A stretch of DNA of 64,000 nucleotides from Streptomyces sp. Je 1-369 (lineage in GTDB: Bacteria > Actinomycetota > Actinomycetes > Streptomycetales > Streptomycetaceae), in assembly GCF_026810505.1 (NCBI RefSeq), contig NZ_CP101750.1, positions 2,261,448 to 2,325,447 on the forward strand, in the 5' to 3' direction. The notes below the pieces were generated by a model. That model was not told the DNA's origin and did no database searches. It worked only from the letters and a program-made list of their open reading frames with translations. The translations under genes and the position numbers were made by a program. Of this stretch, positions 45,700 to 54,856 are shown in pieces (position 1 is the first letter of the stretch; each line of letters starts with the position of its first letter).

Positions 45700-47979
45700 A
45701 TGGCAAGCAAGCCGCCCAAGGGCGATCCGGTCCAGGACGCACCGCAGGTCGCCGAGGTCCAGCACGCGGCCGCCGGCCTGCCCGCCATCGGTCACACCCT
45801 GCGCATGGCACAGCAGCAGATGGGCGTGCGCCGCACCGCCCTCACCCTGCTCCGCGTCAACCAGAAGGACGGCTTCGACTGCCCCGGCTGCGCCTGGCCC
45901 GAGCCGGACCACCGCCACAAGGCGGAGTTCTGCGAGAACGGCGCGAAGGCCGTCGCCGAGGAAGCCACACTGCGCCGCGTCACCCCCGACTTCTTCGCCG
46001 AGCACCCCGTCGCGGACCTCGCCACCCGCAGTGGGTACTGGCTGGGCCAGCAGGGCCGCCTCACCCACCCCATGTATCTGGCGGAAGGCGCCGAGCGGTA
46101 CGAGCCCGTGTCCTGGGACCGGGCCTTCGACATCATCGCCGAAGAGATCACCGCCCTCGACTCCCCCGACGAGTCCGTCTTCTACACCTCGGGCAGGACC
46201 AGCAACGAAGCCGCGTTCCTCTACCAGCTGTTCGCCCGCGAGCTCGGCACGAACAACCTCCCCGACTGCTCGAACATGTGCCACGAGTCGTCCGGCTCCG
46301 CACTCACCGAGACCATCGGCATCGGCAAGGGCAGCGTCCTCCTGGACGACCTCTACAAGTCGGACCTGATCATCGTCGCCGGGCAGAACCCCGGCACGAA
46401 CCACCCGCGCATGCTCTCCGCCCTGGAGAAGGCCAAGAACAACGGCGCGAAGATCATCACGGTCAACCCGCTGCCCGAAGCGGGCATGGAACGCTTCAAG
46501 AACCCGCAGACCGCACAGGGCATGCTCAAGGGCACCGCCCTCACCGACCTCTTCCTCCAGATCCGCCTAGGCGGCGACCAAGCCCTCTTCCGCCTCCTCA
46601 ACAAACTCATCCTGGAGACCGAGGGCGCCGTAGACAAGGAATTCGTCCGCGAGCACACCCACGGCTACGAGGACTTCGTCACCGCCGCACGGGACGCCGA
46701 CTGGGACGACACCCTCCGCGCCACCGGCCTCGACCGCCAGCGCATCGAAGAAGCGCTGCGCATGGTTCTCGCCTCCAAGCGCACCGTCGTCTGCTGGGCC
46801 ATGGGCCTCACCCAGCACAAGCACTCCGTGCCCACCATCCGCGAAGTCGTCAACTTTCTGCTGCTGCGCGGCAACATCGGCCGCCCCGGCGCAGGCGTCT
46901 GCCCCGTCCGCGGCCACTCCAACGTGCAGGGCGACCGCACCATGGGCATCTTCGAACGCCCCGCCCCCGCCTTCCTCGACGCCCTGGAGAAGGAGTTCGG
47001 CTTCACACCGCCCCGCCACCACGGCCTCGACGTCGTCCGCGCCATCCGTGCCCTCAGGGACGGCGAAGCCAAGGTGTTCTTCGCCATGGGCGGCAACTTC
47101 GTCTCCGCCTCCCCCGACACCGACGTCACCGAAGCCGCGATGCGCCGCGCCCGCCTCACCGTGCACGTCTCCACCAAACTCAACCGCTCCCACGCCGTCA
47201 CCGGCGCCCGCGCCCTGATCCTGCCCACCCTCGGCCGCACCGAGCGCGACGTCCAGGGCAGCGGCGAGCAGGTCGTCACCGTCGAGGACTCCATGGGCAT
47301 GGTCCACGCCTCACGCGGCCGCCTGGAACCCGCGAGCAAGCAGCTCCTCTCCGAACCCGCCATCGTGTGCCGCCTCGCCCGCCGCGTACTCGGCGAGACG
47401 TCCCGCACTCCCTGGGAGGAGTTCGAGAAGGACTACGCCACCGTCCGCGACCGCATCGCCCGCGTCATCCCCGGTTTCCAGGACTTCAACGCGAAGATCG
47501 CCCACCCCGGAGGCTTCGCCCTGCCCCACGCACCCCGCGACGAACGCCGCTTCCCCACCGCCACCGGCAAAGCCAACTTCACCGCGGCCCCCGTCGAGTA
47601 CCCCACCGTCCCGAAGGGGCGGCTACTGCTCCAGACCATCCGCTCCCACGACCAGTACAACACCACGATCTACGGCCTCGACGACCGCTACCGCGGCATC
47701 AAGAACGGCCGCCGCGTCGTCCTCGTCCACCCCCAGGACGCGGCCGACCTCGGCCTCGCCGAAGGAACGTACGCCGACCTCGTCAGCGAATGGCAGGACG
47801 GCGTGGAGCGCCGCGCCCCCGGCTTCCGCATCGTGCACTACCCGACGGCACGCGGCTGCGCCGCCGCGTACTACCCCGAGACCAACGTCCTGGTACCGCT
47901 CGACGCCACCGCGGACACCAGCAACACCCCTGCCAGCAAGTCCGTCGTCGTCCGCCTGGAACAATCAGCCTCCGACTGA
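45700..47979 (+). CDS. FdhF/YdeP family molybdopterin oxidoreductase
   Basis: A 759-residue protein related to formate-dehydrogenase alpha subunits. It begins with an unusual DGFDCPGCAWPEPDHRHKAE segment; I see no CxxC-x(n)-C [4Fe-4S] motif of the FdhF kind, so it belongs to the YdeP-like subgroup. The molybdopterin domains are seen in RFKNPQTAQGMLKGTALTDL, NFLLLRGNIGRPGAGVCPVR and GHSNVQGDRTMGIFERPAPA. The dinucleotide-binding C-terminal domain contains TGKANFTAAPVEYP and YNTTIYGLDDRYRGIKNGRR. Electron partners are not adjacent. GGGGAG lies 8 bases before the ATG. Confidence 0.92.
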   Translation: MASKPPKGDPVQDAPQVAEVQHAAAGLPAIGHTLRMAQQQMGVRRTALTLLRVNQKDGFDCPGCAWPEPDHRHKAEFCENGAKAVAEEATLRRVTPDFFAEHPVADLATRSGYWLGQQGRLTHPMYLAEGAERYEPVSWDRAFDIIAEEITALDSPDESVFYTSGRTSNEAAFLYQLFARELGTNNLPDCSNMCHESSGSALTETIGIGKGSVLLDDLYKSDLIIVAGQNPGTNHPRMLSALEKAKNNGAKIITVNPLPEAGMERFKNPQTAQGMLKGTALTDLFLQIRLGGDQALFRLLNKLILETEGAVDKEFVREHTHGYEDFVTAARDADWDDTLRATGLDRQRIEEALRMVLASKRTVVCWAMGLTQHKHSVPTIREVVNFLLLRGNIGRPGAGVCPVRGHSNVQGDRTMGIFERPAPAFLDALEKEFGFTPPRHHGLDVVRAIRALRDGEAKVFFAMGGNFVSASPDTDVTEAAMRRARLTVHVSTKLNRSHAVTGARALILPTLGRTERDVQGSGEQVVTVEDSMGMVHASRGRLEPASKQLLSEPAIVCRLARRVLGETSRTPWEEFEKDYATVRDRIARVIPGFQDFNAKIAHPGGFALPHAPRDERRFPTATGKANFTAAPVEYPTVPKGRLLLQTIRSHDQYNTTIYGLDDRYRGIKNGRRVVLVHPQDAADLGLAEGTYADLVSEWQDGVERRAPGFRIVHYPTARGCAAAYYPETNVLVPLDATADTSNTPASKSVVVRLEQSASD

Positions 47980-48028
47980 GCGTTCGCTCAGCGACAGGTG
48001 CGACGACGAACGAACGGAGCCGGGCCCC

Positions 48029-48496
48029 ATGGGTGAGCAGCACAGCGTGAAGTTCCCGCAGGAAGTCCTCGACGAGTACGCATCGCTCGGGGTCGACCTG
48101 CCCTCCCTGTTCTCGGCCGGGCACCTCGGCACCCGCATGGGCGTCCAGGTCCTGGAGGCCTCCGCCGAGCGCGTCGTCGGCACGATGCCGGTCGAGGGCA
48201 ACACCCAGCCGTACGGACTCCTCCACGGCGGCGCGTCCGCGGTGCTCGCGGAGACCCTCGGCTCGGTCGGCGCGATGCTGCACGGCGGCGCGCAGAAGCT
48301 CGCCGTCGGCGTCGACCTGAACTGCACCCACCACCGCGGCGCCCGCTCCGGCCTGGTCACCGGCGTCGCGACGCCCGTGCACCGGGGCCGCTCCACGGCG
48401 ACGTACGAAATCGTGATCACCGACGAGCACGACAAGCGGGTGTGCACCGCACGCCTGACGTGCATGCTGCGGGACGCGCAGAACGCCGCGGGCTGA
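48029..48496 (+). CDS. PaaI-type hotdog thioesterase
   Basis: A 155-residue single hotdog domain. The family motif GLLHGGASAVLAETLGSVGA (about residues 63-82) covers the nucleophile-side helix. GVDLNCTHHRGARSGLVTG and TATYEIVITDEHDKRVCTAR are the strands. It should hydrolyse acyl-CoA thioesters, often with aromatic acyl groups, in the cytoplasm. It follows the oxidoreductase after 49 bases on the same strand. The downstream gap (48500-48600) carries two or three copies of a ggcgcgggcgcgacaaggagccgc-like unit, of which I quote only the core. Confidence 0.9.
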   Translation: MGEQHSVKFPQEVLDEYASLGVDLPSLFSAGHLGTRMGVQVLEASAERVVGTMPVEGNTQPYGLLHGGASAVLAETLGSVGAMLHGGAQKLAVGVDLNCTHHRGARSGLVTGVATPVHRGRSTATYEIVITDEHDKRVCTARLTCMLRDAQNAAG

Positions 48497-48630
48497 CCCC
48501 GCAGGGGCGCGGGGGCGCGGCGAGGAGCCGCTGAGGGCGCGGGCGCGACAAGGAGCCGCCGAAGGCGCGGGCGCGACGAGGCCCGCATGCGGCATTGTCG
48601 GGGCGTAGAGCTTCGGTCTAGCGTCACTTC

Positions 48631-49014
48631 ATGAGGCACCGGATATCGCTCTGTGCGCTCGTCCTCGCCGCTCTCACCGCCATCACCGGATGCGGTGATT
48701 CCGGATCCGCCGAACCGGATGCGGCCCGCAGCCCCTCCCAGGGCACCACGTCCCCCGCCGACCTCTGCACCATGATCATCACCACGTGGGCGCGGAAGAT
48801 CTACGACGCGGGGGACAAGACCTACGGCGACTACCAGTCCATGGGCCTGTCGAACGGGCAGTACCTCATCCTGCGCGACATCCTCGACACCGCACGCGCC
48901 GAGCGCAGGCGTGAAAACGCCGCCGCCGGACGGGAGTTGATCGACCGGCAGGCCCGCCACAGGTGCGCCGAGCGATACCGGGACGGCGGCCCGAGCGGCG
49001 GGCCGTGGACATGA
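48631..49014 (+). CDS. Small lipoprotein of unknown function
   Basis: A 127-residue protein with a lipoprotein signal: hydrophobic ISLCALVLAALTAITG and the lipobox cysteine at residue 21. The mature part starts with a Ser/Pro/Ala-rich spacer, followed by DLCTMIITTWARKIYDAGDK, YGDYQSMGLSNGQYLILRDI and a charged C-terminal helix (TARAERRRENAAAGRELIDR). I do not recognise the family. Its stop overlaps the ATG of the next gene (ATGA), so the two are translated together and probably work together at the membrane. Confidence 0.75.
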   Translation: MRHRISLCALVLAALTAITGCGDSGSAEPDAARSPSQGTTSPADLCTMIITTWARKIYDAGDKTYGDYQSMGLSNGQYLILRDILDTARAERRRENAAAGRELIDRQARHRCAERYRDGGPSGGPWT

Positions 49015-49601
49015 TGGCCATCGGACCGGTCGAGCCGGGCGAGGACACCTACGACCACGAGTCCGCACCCCCTCGCCGCGCCCGCCCGGGCCCCCTCCGC
49101 TTCCGCCGCACCGCCCTCGCCGCCACCACGGCCGCGGTCATCGGCGCCGCCGCGATCACCTTCCACGTGACGCGACCGGAACCACCACCCCCACCGCCGC
49201 CGCCACTCCGGCCGTCACAGAGCGTCTCCGTGACGTACGAGGGCGACATGTCGCGCCCCCGCGCCGGGGACCGTACGTTCACCTTCGCCGTCGCGTTCGC
49301 GCAGGAGTCGGGACCGCCCGCGACCGTCCGCCAGGTCGGCCAGCCCTCCGCGGCCCTTTCGGTCAGCACATCCCCTGTCACCCCTTTCGAGGTCAAAACG
49401 GGATCACCCCGGAAGTTGATCATTACGATGCACATTCGCGAATGTGGAGAAGTACCCCGGAACGCAGGACTCCCCTTTCTCGAAGTAACGCTGCGTAATG
49501 CGCGCGCAAACGAGAAGCAGAGTTACATCCTGGGTCCGGAATACGCGAATGATCTTTCCGCCGCCCTGACCGCCGCATGCCCACGAACACCACTGTCATG
49601 A
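49011..49601 (+). CDS. Membrane-anchored protein of unknown function
   Basis: A 196-residue protein starting within the overlap with the lipoprotein gene. A short cytoplasmic part with EPGEDTYDHESAPPRRARPG is followed by one membrane segment (TALAATTAAVIGAAAITFHV) and a run of eight prolines. The outer domain is beta-rich (SVSVTYEGDMSRPRAGDRTF, TPFEVKTGSPRKLIITMHIR) and contains two cysteines (RECGEVP and TAACPRT) that may form a disulfide. I recognise no family. The 291-base gap downstream to livK shows a possible weak promoter (TTCCAG / CATAAC near 49700-49735) and nothing else. Confidence 0.75.
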   Translation: MMAIGPVEPGEDTYDHESAPPRRARPGPLRFRRTALAATTAAVIGAAAITFHVTRPEPPPPPPPPLRPSQSVSVTYEGDMSRPRAGDRTFTFAVAFAQESGPPATVRQVGQPSAALSVSTSPVTPFEVKTGSPRKLIITMHIRECGEVPRNAGLPFLEVTLRNARANEKQSYILGPEYANDLSAALTAACPRTPLS

Positions 49602-49892
49602 GTCAAACCGCATAACAGTCCTGCAAGTTGCCCTGGGGATTCTCAGCATGCGGATACGTCGAGATCCACCGAACAAGGCAATATTCAGCCCCAACCGCCC
49701 CCCGCGTTCCAGCCCGGAATACTCCGTGGCATAACAAGAGCGTCACAGCCTTGGTCCGACCACTCCACCAAGAACAAAGGCGCCCTTAGAGTCACGGCCA
49801 GTCACCGCGCCCACCGGATTCCTGTCAGTTCGGTTCCGCGCTCGACTCGGCATCCCAACAAGGGACAGCCGTGCCAGGGGAAAGGACTGATC

Positions 49893-51143
49893 GTGCGTCA
49901 ACGTTCGCTCATAGCCATCACCGCTGCACTCACCGCGGGGGCTCTCACCCTCACCGCCTGTGGCTCGCGCGACGACAAGGACGACGGAGACGAAGCCGGT
50001 GGCGGCACCACCGTGGTCATCGGCGTCGACGCGCCACTGACCGGCGAACTCTCCGCGCTGGGCCTCGGCATCCGCAACTCCGTCGACCTCGCCACCAAAC
50101 AGGCCAACGCCAAGAAGTACGTCGACGGCGTCACGTTCAAGATCGAAGCCCTCGACGACCAGGGACAACCCTCGTCCGGCCAGACCAACGCCACCAAACT
50201 CGTCGCCGACAAGGACGTCCTCGGCGCCGTCGGCCCCCTGAACTCCAGCGTCGCCGAATCGATGCAGAAGGTCTTCGACGACGCCAAACTCGTCCAGGTC
50301 TCCCCCGCCAACACCAACCCCGCCCTCACCCAGGGCCCGGACTGGAACGGCGGCAAGAAGGCCCGCCCCTACAAGTCCTACTTCCGCACCGCCACCACCG
50401 ACGCCATCCAAGGCCCGTTCGCCGCCCAGTACCTGTACAACAAAGCCAAGAAGAAGAAGGTCTTCGTCGTCGACGACAAGAAGACCTACGGCGCCGGACT
50501 CGCCGCCACCTTCAAGGACGAGTTCACCAAACTCGGCGGCAAGGTCGTCGGCACCGAACACATCAACCCCGACACCAAAGACTTCGGCGCCGTCGCCACC
50601 AAGATCCGCAACAGCGACGCGGACCTCGTCTACTACGGCGGCGAATACCCCCAGGCCGGACCCCTCAGCAAGCAGATGAAGCAAGCCGGATCCAAAGCCC
50701 CCCTCGTCGGCGGCGACGGCATCTACAGCGCCGACTTCATCAAACTCTCCGGCAAACAAGGCGTCGGCGACTACGCCACCTCCGTAGGCCAGCCCGTCGA
50801 AGAACTCCCCTCAGCCAAGGAGTTCATCGCCAACTACAAGAAGGCCGGCTTCAAAGAAGCCTACGAAGCCTACGGCGGCTACTCCTACGACAGCGCATGG
50901 GCCATCATCGAAGCCGTCAAAAAGGTCGTCGACGACAACGACGGCAAACTCCCCGACGACGCCCGCACCAAGGTCATCGACGCCATGAAGGACGTCTCCT
51001 TCGACGGCGTCACCGGCAAGGTCTCCTTCGACGAATACGGCGACGCCACCAACAAGCAGCTCACCGTCTACCAAGTCAAGACCACCGACCCCAAGAGCGG
51101 CTGGAAGCCCGTCGAGTCCGGCACCTACACCGGGAGCAACTGA
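49893..51143 (+). CDS. livK: Branched-chain amino-acid ABC transporter, binding lipoprotein
   Basis: A 416-residue solute-binding protein with lipobox LTLTAC (Cys23) and then an acidic spacer. The mature domain is of the Leu/Ile/Val-binding type: VVIGVDAPLTGELSALGLGI, LVADKDVLGAVGPLNSSVAE, LVQVSPANTNPALTQG, FVVDDKKTYGAGLAATFKDE, and YYGGEYPQAGPLSKQMKQAG. It starts at GTG with AAAGGA 8 bases upstream. It captures branched-chain amino acids or related amides outside the membrane for LivHMGF. A strong hairpin between this gene and livH likely allows more binding protein than permease. Confidence 0.94.
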   Translation: MRQRSLIAITAALTAGALTLTACGSRDDKDDGDEAGGGTTVVIGVDAPLTGELSALGLGIRNSVDLATKQANAKKYVDGVTFKIEALDDQGQPSSGQTNATKLVADKDVLGAVGPLNSSVAESMQKVFDDAKLVQVSPANTNPALTQGPDWNGGKKARPYKSYFRTATTDAIQGPFAAQYLYNKAKKKKVFVVDDKKTYGAGLAATFKDEFTKLGGKVVGTEHINPDTKDFGAVATKIRNSDADLVYYGGEYPQAGPLSKQMKQAGSKAPLVGGDGIYSADFIKLSGKQGVGDYATSVGQPVEELPSAKEFIANYKKAGFKEAYEAYGGYSYDSAWAIIEAVKKVVDDNDGKLPDDARTKVIDAMKDVSFDGVTGKVSFDEYGDATNKQLTVYQVKTTDPKSGWKPVESGTYTGSN

Positions 51144-51173
51144 CCCCGGCCCGTAAGCCCACACGACAACCCC

Positions 51174-51208
51174 CCGCGCGGGGCGCCGCAAACAAGCGCC
51201 CCGCGCGG
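51174..51208 (+). terminator. 13-bp stem-loop between livK and livH
   Basis: CCGCGCGGGGCGC (51174-51186) pairs perfectly with 51196-51208 around a nine-base loop. No T-run follows. It probably acts as a partial terminator or a 3' stabiliser of livK mRNA inside the operon. Confidence 0.8.
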
Positions 51209-51245
51209 CGTCGCATCCGTCGCACGAAAGACTCGGAGGACTGCG

Positions 51246-52175
51246 GTGCACGAACTGCCGCAACAGCTGGTCAACGGCCTGCTACTGGGATCCATGTACG
51301 GCCTCATCGCCATCGGCTACACAATGGTCTACGGCATCGTCCAGCTCATCAACTTCGCCCACGGCGAGATCTTCATGACCGGCGGATTCGGCGCCCTCAC
51401 CGTCTGGCTCTGGCTCCCCGCCGGCACCAGCGTCTGGGCCGCCCTGCCCCTCATGCTCATAGGCGCCATCTTCGTCTCCACCACCATCGCCATCGGCGCC
51501 GAACGCTTCGCCTACCGCCCCCTGCGCGGAGCACCACGCCTCGCACCACTCATCACCGCCATCGGCCTCTCCCTCGCCCTCCAACAAGCCGTCTGGGCCT
51601 GGTACCCCGAAGCCAAATCCGCCCGATCCTTCCCCGAACTCCCCGGCGGCTCCATCCACATCGGCTCCGTCACCATGCAACCCGGCGACGTCTTCCTCCT
51701 CATCACCGCCCCCATCTGCATGATCGCCCTCGGCTACTTCGTCATGAAGACCCGCATCGGCCGCGGCATGCAAGCCACCGCCCAAGACCCAGACACCGCC
51801 AAACTCATGGGCATCAACACCGACCGCGTCATCGTCGTCGCCTTCGCCATCGGCGCCGCCTTCGCCGGCATCGCCGCCGTCGCCCGCGGACTCAAATACG
51901 GCCAGATCGACTTCCGCATGGGATTCATCCTCGGCCTCAAAGCCTTCACCGCAGCCGTACTCGGCGGCATCGGCAACATCTACGGCGCCATGATCGGCGG
52001 CGTCGTCCTCGGCCTCGCCGAATCCATGGCCACCGCCTACATCAACGACGTACCCGGCATGGACAAGCTCGGCGGCCAGTCCTGGGCCGACGTCTGGGCG
52101 TTCGTACTCCTCATCGTCGTACTCCTCGTCAGGCCCCAAGGCCTCCTCGGCGAGCGCGTCGCGGACAGGGCGTGA
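51246..52175 (+). CDS. livH: Branched-chain amino-acid ABC transporter permease LivH
   Basis: A 309-residue permease with about eight membrane segments. The start LPQQLVNGLLLGSMYGLIAI is typical of LivH, followed by YTMVYGIVQLINFAHGEIFM, APLITAIGLSLALQQAVW and the cytoplasmic EAA-like loop RGMQATAQDPDTAKLMGINT, which docks the ATPases. The C-terminus has AVLGGIGNIYGAMIGGVVLG and RPQGLLGERV. It begins with GTG preceded by GGAGGA. Its stop lies 5 bases before the preferred livM start. The coding strand is strongly C/A-rich. Confidence 0.93.
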   Translation: MHELPQQLVNGLLLGSMYGLIAIGYTMVYGIVQLINFAHGEIFMTGGFGALTVWLWLPAGTSVWAALPLMLIGAIFVSTTIAIGAERFAYRPLRGAPRLAPLITAIGLSLALQQAVWAWYPEAKSARSFPELPGGSIHIGSVTMQPGDVFLLITAPICMIALGYFVMKTRIGRGMQATAQDPDTAKLMGINTDRVIVVAFAIGAAFAGIAAVARGLKYGQIDFRMGFILGLKAFTAAVLGGIGNIYGAMIGGVVLGLAESMATAYINDVPGMDKLGGQSWADVWAFVLLIVVLLVRPQGLLGERVADRA

Positions 52176-52180
52176 CACCA

Positions 52181-54028
52181 ATGACCACACACACCACCCA
52201 GGCCGACAACCCCCAGCCGCACAAGGAAAAGCCCCCCACCGGGCTCATCCCCATCCCCACCGGCCCCGCCCGCGCCCTCACCACCGGCGGCGGCATCCTC
52301 ACCGTCATCTCCACCTTCATGGCCTGGACCTGGACCACCAAATTCCCCGGCGACCTCACCGTCTACGGCTACCCCGGCGGCCTCCAAGTCCTCGTCCTCA
52401 TCGCAGGCGCCCTCACCACACTCCTCGGACTCGCCTCCTACGGAACAAAAGGCCTCCGCACCATCGCCCCCGCCGGCACCGACGCAGCCCTCAAATACGC
52501 CGCCCTCGCCGCCTTCACCACCGCCTGGTACACGATCTACGCCATCAGCGACACACTCGGCGGACTCGCCAACCTCGAACCCGGCGGCTGGGTCGCAGCC
52601 ATCGCCACCCTCACCGCCCTCACCGGCGCCCTCGCCCTCCCCTTCACCCGACCCCACACCTACCCGGTCGACGAAGAAGACAGCACCTGGGAACAGTTCA
52701 AACACCGCACACGCAACGCCAACACCATCATCAAAGGCGCCTTCACCGCCGACACCACCCCGGCACCACCCCGCAAACTCAACTCCTACCTCGAAATCCT
52801 CGTCATCATCGCCGCCCTCGCCGTCGGCCTCCTCGTCTTCACCTACGGCATCGGCACCGAATACGACGAACTCTTCATCGGCTTCCTCCTCACCGTCGGC
52901 TTCTGCTTCGCCGCACTCGCCAAAGCAGGACTCGTCGCACAGGTCTCGACGTATACGGCCCGCCACCGCAACGTCACCCTCACCGGCTCCTTCCTCGCCG
53001 CCGCCGCATTCCCCTTCACCCAAAGCGACGACCAATACGCCACCATCGGCGTCTACATCCTCATCTTCGCCACCGTCGCCCTCGGCCTGAACATCGTCGT
53101 CGGACTCGCAGGACTCCTCGACCTCGGATACGTCGCCTTCCTCGGCGTCGGCGCCTACGCCGCATCCATGGTCTCCGGAACCCCCTCATCCCCCTTCGAC
53201 ATCCACCTCCCCTTCTGGGGAGCCATCCTCGTCGGCGCAGGCGCATCCCTCATATTCGGCGTCCTCATCGGCGCCCCCACACTCCGCCTCCGCGGCGACT
53301 ACCTAGCCATCGTCACCCTCGGATTCGGCGAAATCTTCCGCCTCGCCGCCAACAACTCCGACGGCTCCTCCGGACCCGACATCACCAACGGATCCAACGG
53401 AATCTCCTCCATCCCCAACCTCAAAATCTTCGGCTTCGACTTCGGCGTAGAGCACAGCATCCTCGGCCAGACCATCGGCCGATTCGCCAACTACTTCTTC
53501 CTGATGCTGCTCATCACCCTCGTCGTCGTCCTCGTCTTCCGACGCAGCGAAAACAGCCGCATCGGACGCGCCTGGGTCGCCATCCGCGAAGACGAAACCG
53601 CGGCACTCGCCATGGGCATCAACGGATTCCGCGTCAAACTCATCGCCTTCGCCCTCGGCGCCTCACTCGCAGGCCTCGCAGGCACAGTCCAGGCGCACGT
53701 CACATACACCGTGACACCGGAGCAGTACCAATTCGCCAACTCGGTACCGCCCAACTCCGCCTTCCTCCTGGCAGCCGTCGTCCTCGGCGGCATGGGCACC
53801 ATCAGCGGACCCCTCGTCGGCGCCGCACTCCTCTACCTCATCCCCAACAAACTCCAATTCCTCGGCGACTACCAACTGTTCGCCTTCGGACTCGCACTCG
53901 TCCTCCTCATGCGCTTCCGCCCCGAAGGCCTCATCCCCAACCGCCGCCGCCAACTCGAATTCCACGAGGCCGAACTCAGCCCCGGCGAGACGCCGCCACC
54001 CGCAGCCCTCAGCAAGACAGGGGTCTGA
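52181..54028 (+). CDS. livM: Branched-chain amino-acid ABC transporter permease LivM with N-terminal membrane extension
   Basis: A 615-residue permease. The last 310 residues are LivM proper (GLNIVVGLAGLLDLGYVAFL, GAPTLRLRGDYLAIVTLGFG, EAA loop RAWVAIREDETAALAMGING, GGMGTISGPLVGAALLYLIP). The first 300 residues add at least five hydrophobic segments (TGGGILTVISTFMAWTWTTK, VLVLIAGALTTLLGLASYG, YLEILVIIAALAVGLLVFTY) not found in short LivM proteins. ATG 52181 has AGGG about 10 bases upstream; GTG 52172 overlaps the livH stop and is an alternative. Codons ending in A (GAA, CAA, AAA) are unusually frequent for Streptomyces. Confidence 0.92.
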   Translation: MTTHTTQADNPQPHKEKPPTGLIPIPTGPARALTTGGGILTVISTFMAWTWTTKFPGDLTVYGYPGGLQVLVLIAGALTTLLGLASYGTKGLRTIAPAGTDAALKYAALAAFTTAWYTIYAISDTLGGLANLEPGGWVAAIATLTALTGALALPFTRPHTYPVDEEDSTWEQFKHRTRNANTIIKGAFTADTTPAPPRKLNSYLEILVIIAALAVGLLVFTYGIGTEYDELFIGFLLTVGFCFAALAKAGLVAQVSTYTARHRNVTLTGSFLAAAAFPFTQSDDQYATIGVYILIFATVALGLNIVVGLAGLLDLGYVAFLGVGAYAASMVSGTPSSPFDIHLPFWGAILVGAGASLIFGVLIGAPTLRLRGDYLAIVTLGFGEIFRLAANNSDGSSGPDITNGSNGISSIPNLKIFGFDFGVEHSILGQTIGRFANYFFLMLLITLVVVLVFRRSENSRIGRAWVAIREDETAALAMGINGFRVKLIAFALGASLAGLAGTVQAHVTYTVTPEQYQFANSVPPNSAFLLAAVVLGGMGTISGPLVGAALLYLIPNKLQFLGDYQLFAFGLALVLLMRFRPEGLIPNRRRQLEFHEAELSPGETPPPAALSKTGV

Positions 54029-54031
54029 CCC

Positions 54032-54856
54032 ATGACCACCAACACCACCAAAGAGGACCACACCCCCGCCACCCCGACCGGCGAAAACGTCCTCGACGCC
54101 CGCGGCGTCACCATGCGCTTCGGCGGCCTCACCGCCGTACGCTCCGTCGACCTCACCGTCAACACCGGCGAAATCGTCGGCCTCATCGGCCCCAACGGCG
54201 CAGGCAAAACCACCTTCTTCAACTGCCTCACCGGCCTCTACATCCCCACCGAAGGCGAAGTCCGCTACAAAGGCGACATCCTCCCCGCCAAATCCTTCAA
54301 GGTCACCGCGGCAGGCATCGCCCGCACCTTCCAGAACATCCGCCTCTTCGCCAACATGACGGTCCTCGAAAACGTCCTCGTCGGCCGCCACACCAGAACG
54401 AAGGAAGGCCTCTGGTCCGCCCTCCTCCGCGGCCCCGGCTTCCACAAGGCGGAGGCGGCGTCCAAGGCCCGCGCCCTGGAGCTCCTGGAGTTCGTCGGTC
54501 TCGCCGACAAGGCCGAACACCTCTCGCGCAACCTCCCCTACGGAGAACAACGCAAGCTCGAAATCGCCCGAGCCCTCGCCAGCGAACCCGGCCTCCTCCT
54601 CCTCGACGAACCCACCGCCGGCATGAACCCGCAGGAAACCCGCGCCACCGAAGAACTCGTCTTCGCCATCCGCGACATGGGCATCGCCGTCCTCGTCATC
54701 GAGCACGACATGCGCTTCATCTTCAACCTCTGCGACCGCGTCGCCGTCCTCGTCCAAGGCGAAAAACTCGTCGAAGGCACCAGCGAAACCGTGCAACAGG
54801 ACGACCGCGTCATCGCCGCCTACCTCGGCGAGCCCTTCGAGGAGAACAACAAATGA
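54032..54856 (+). CDS. livG: Branched-chain amino-acid ABC transporter ATPase LivG
   Basis: A 274-residue ATPase. Walker A is GPNGAGKTT, the Q-loop is in ARTFQNIRLFANMTVLENVL, the signature is NLPYGEQRKLEIARALA (PYGEQ in place of LSGGQ, as usual for LivG), Walker B LLLLDEPTAGMNP and the H-loop VIEHDMRFIFN. About 20 residues of Thr/Pro-rich N-terminal extension precede the domain. It starts 3 bases after livM and ends overlapping the livF start (ATGA), so all three are tightly coupled. Confidence 0.95.
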   Translation: MTTNTTKEDHTPATPTGENVLDARGVTMRFGGLTAVRSVDLTVNTGEIVGLIGPNGAGKTTFFNCLTGLYIPTEGEVRYKGDILPAKSFKVTAAGIARTFQNIRLFANMTVLENVLVGRHTRTKEGLWSALLRGPGFHKAEAASKARALELLEFVGLADKAEHLSRNLPYGEQRKLEIARALASEPGLLLLDEPTAGMNPQETRATEELVFAIRDMGIAVLVIEHDMRFIFNLCDRVAVLVQGEKLVEGTSETVQQDDRVIAAYLGEPFEENNK

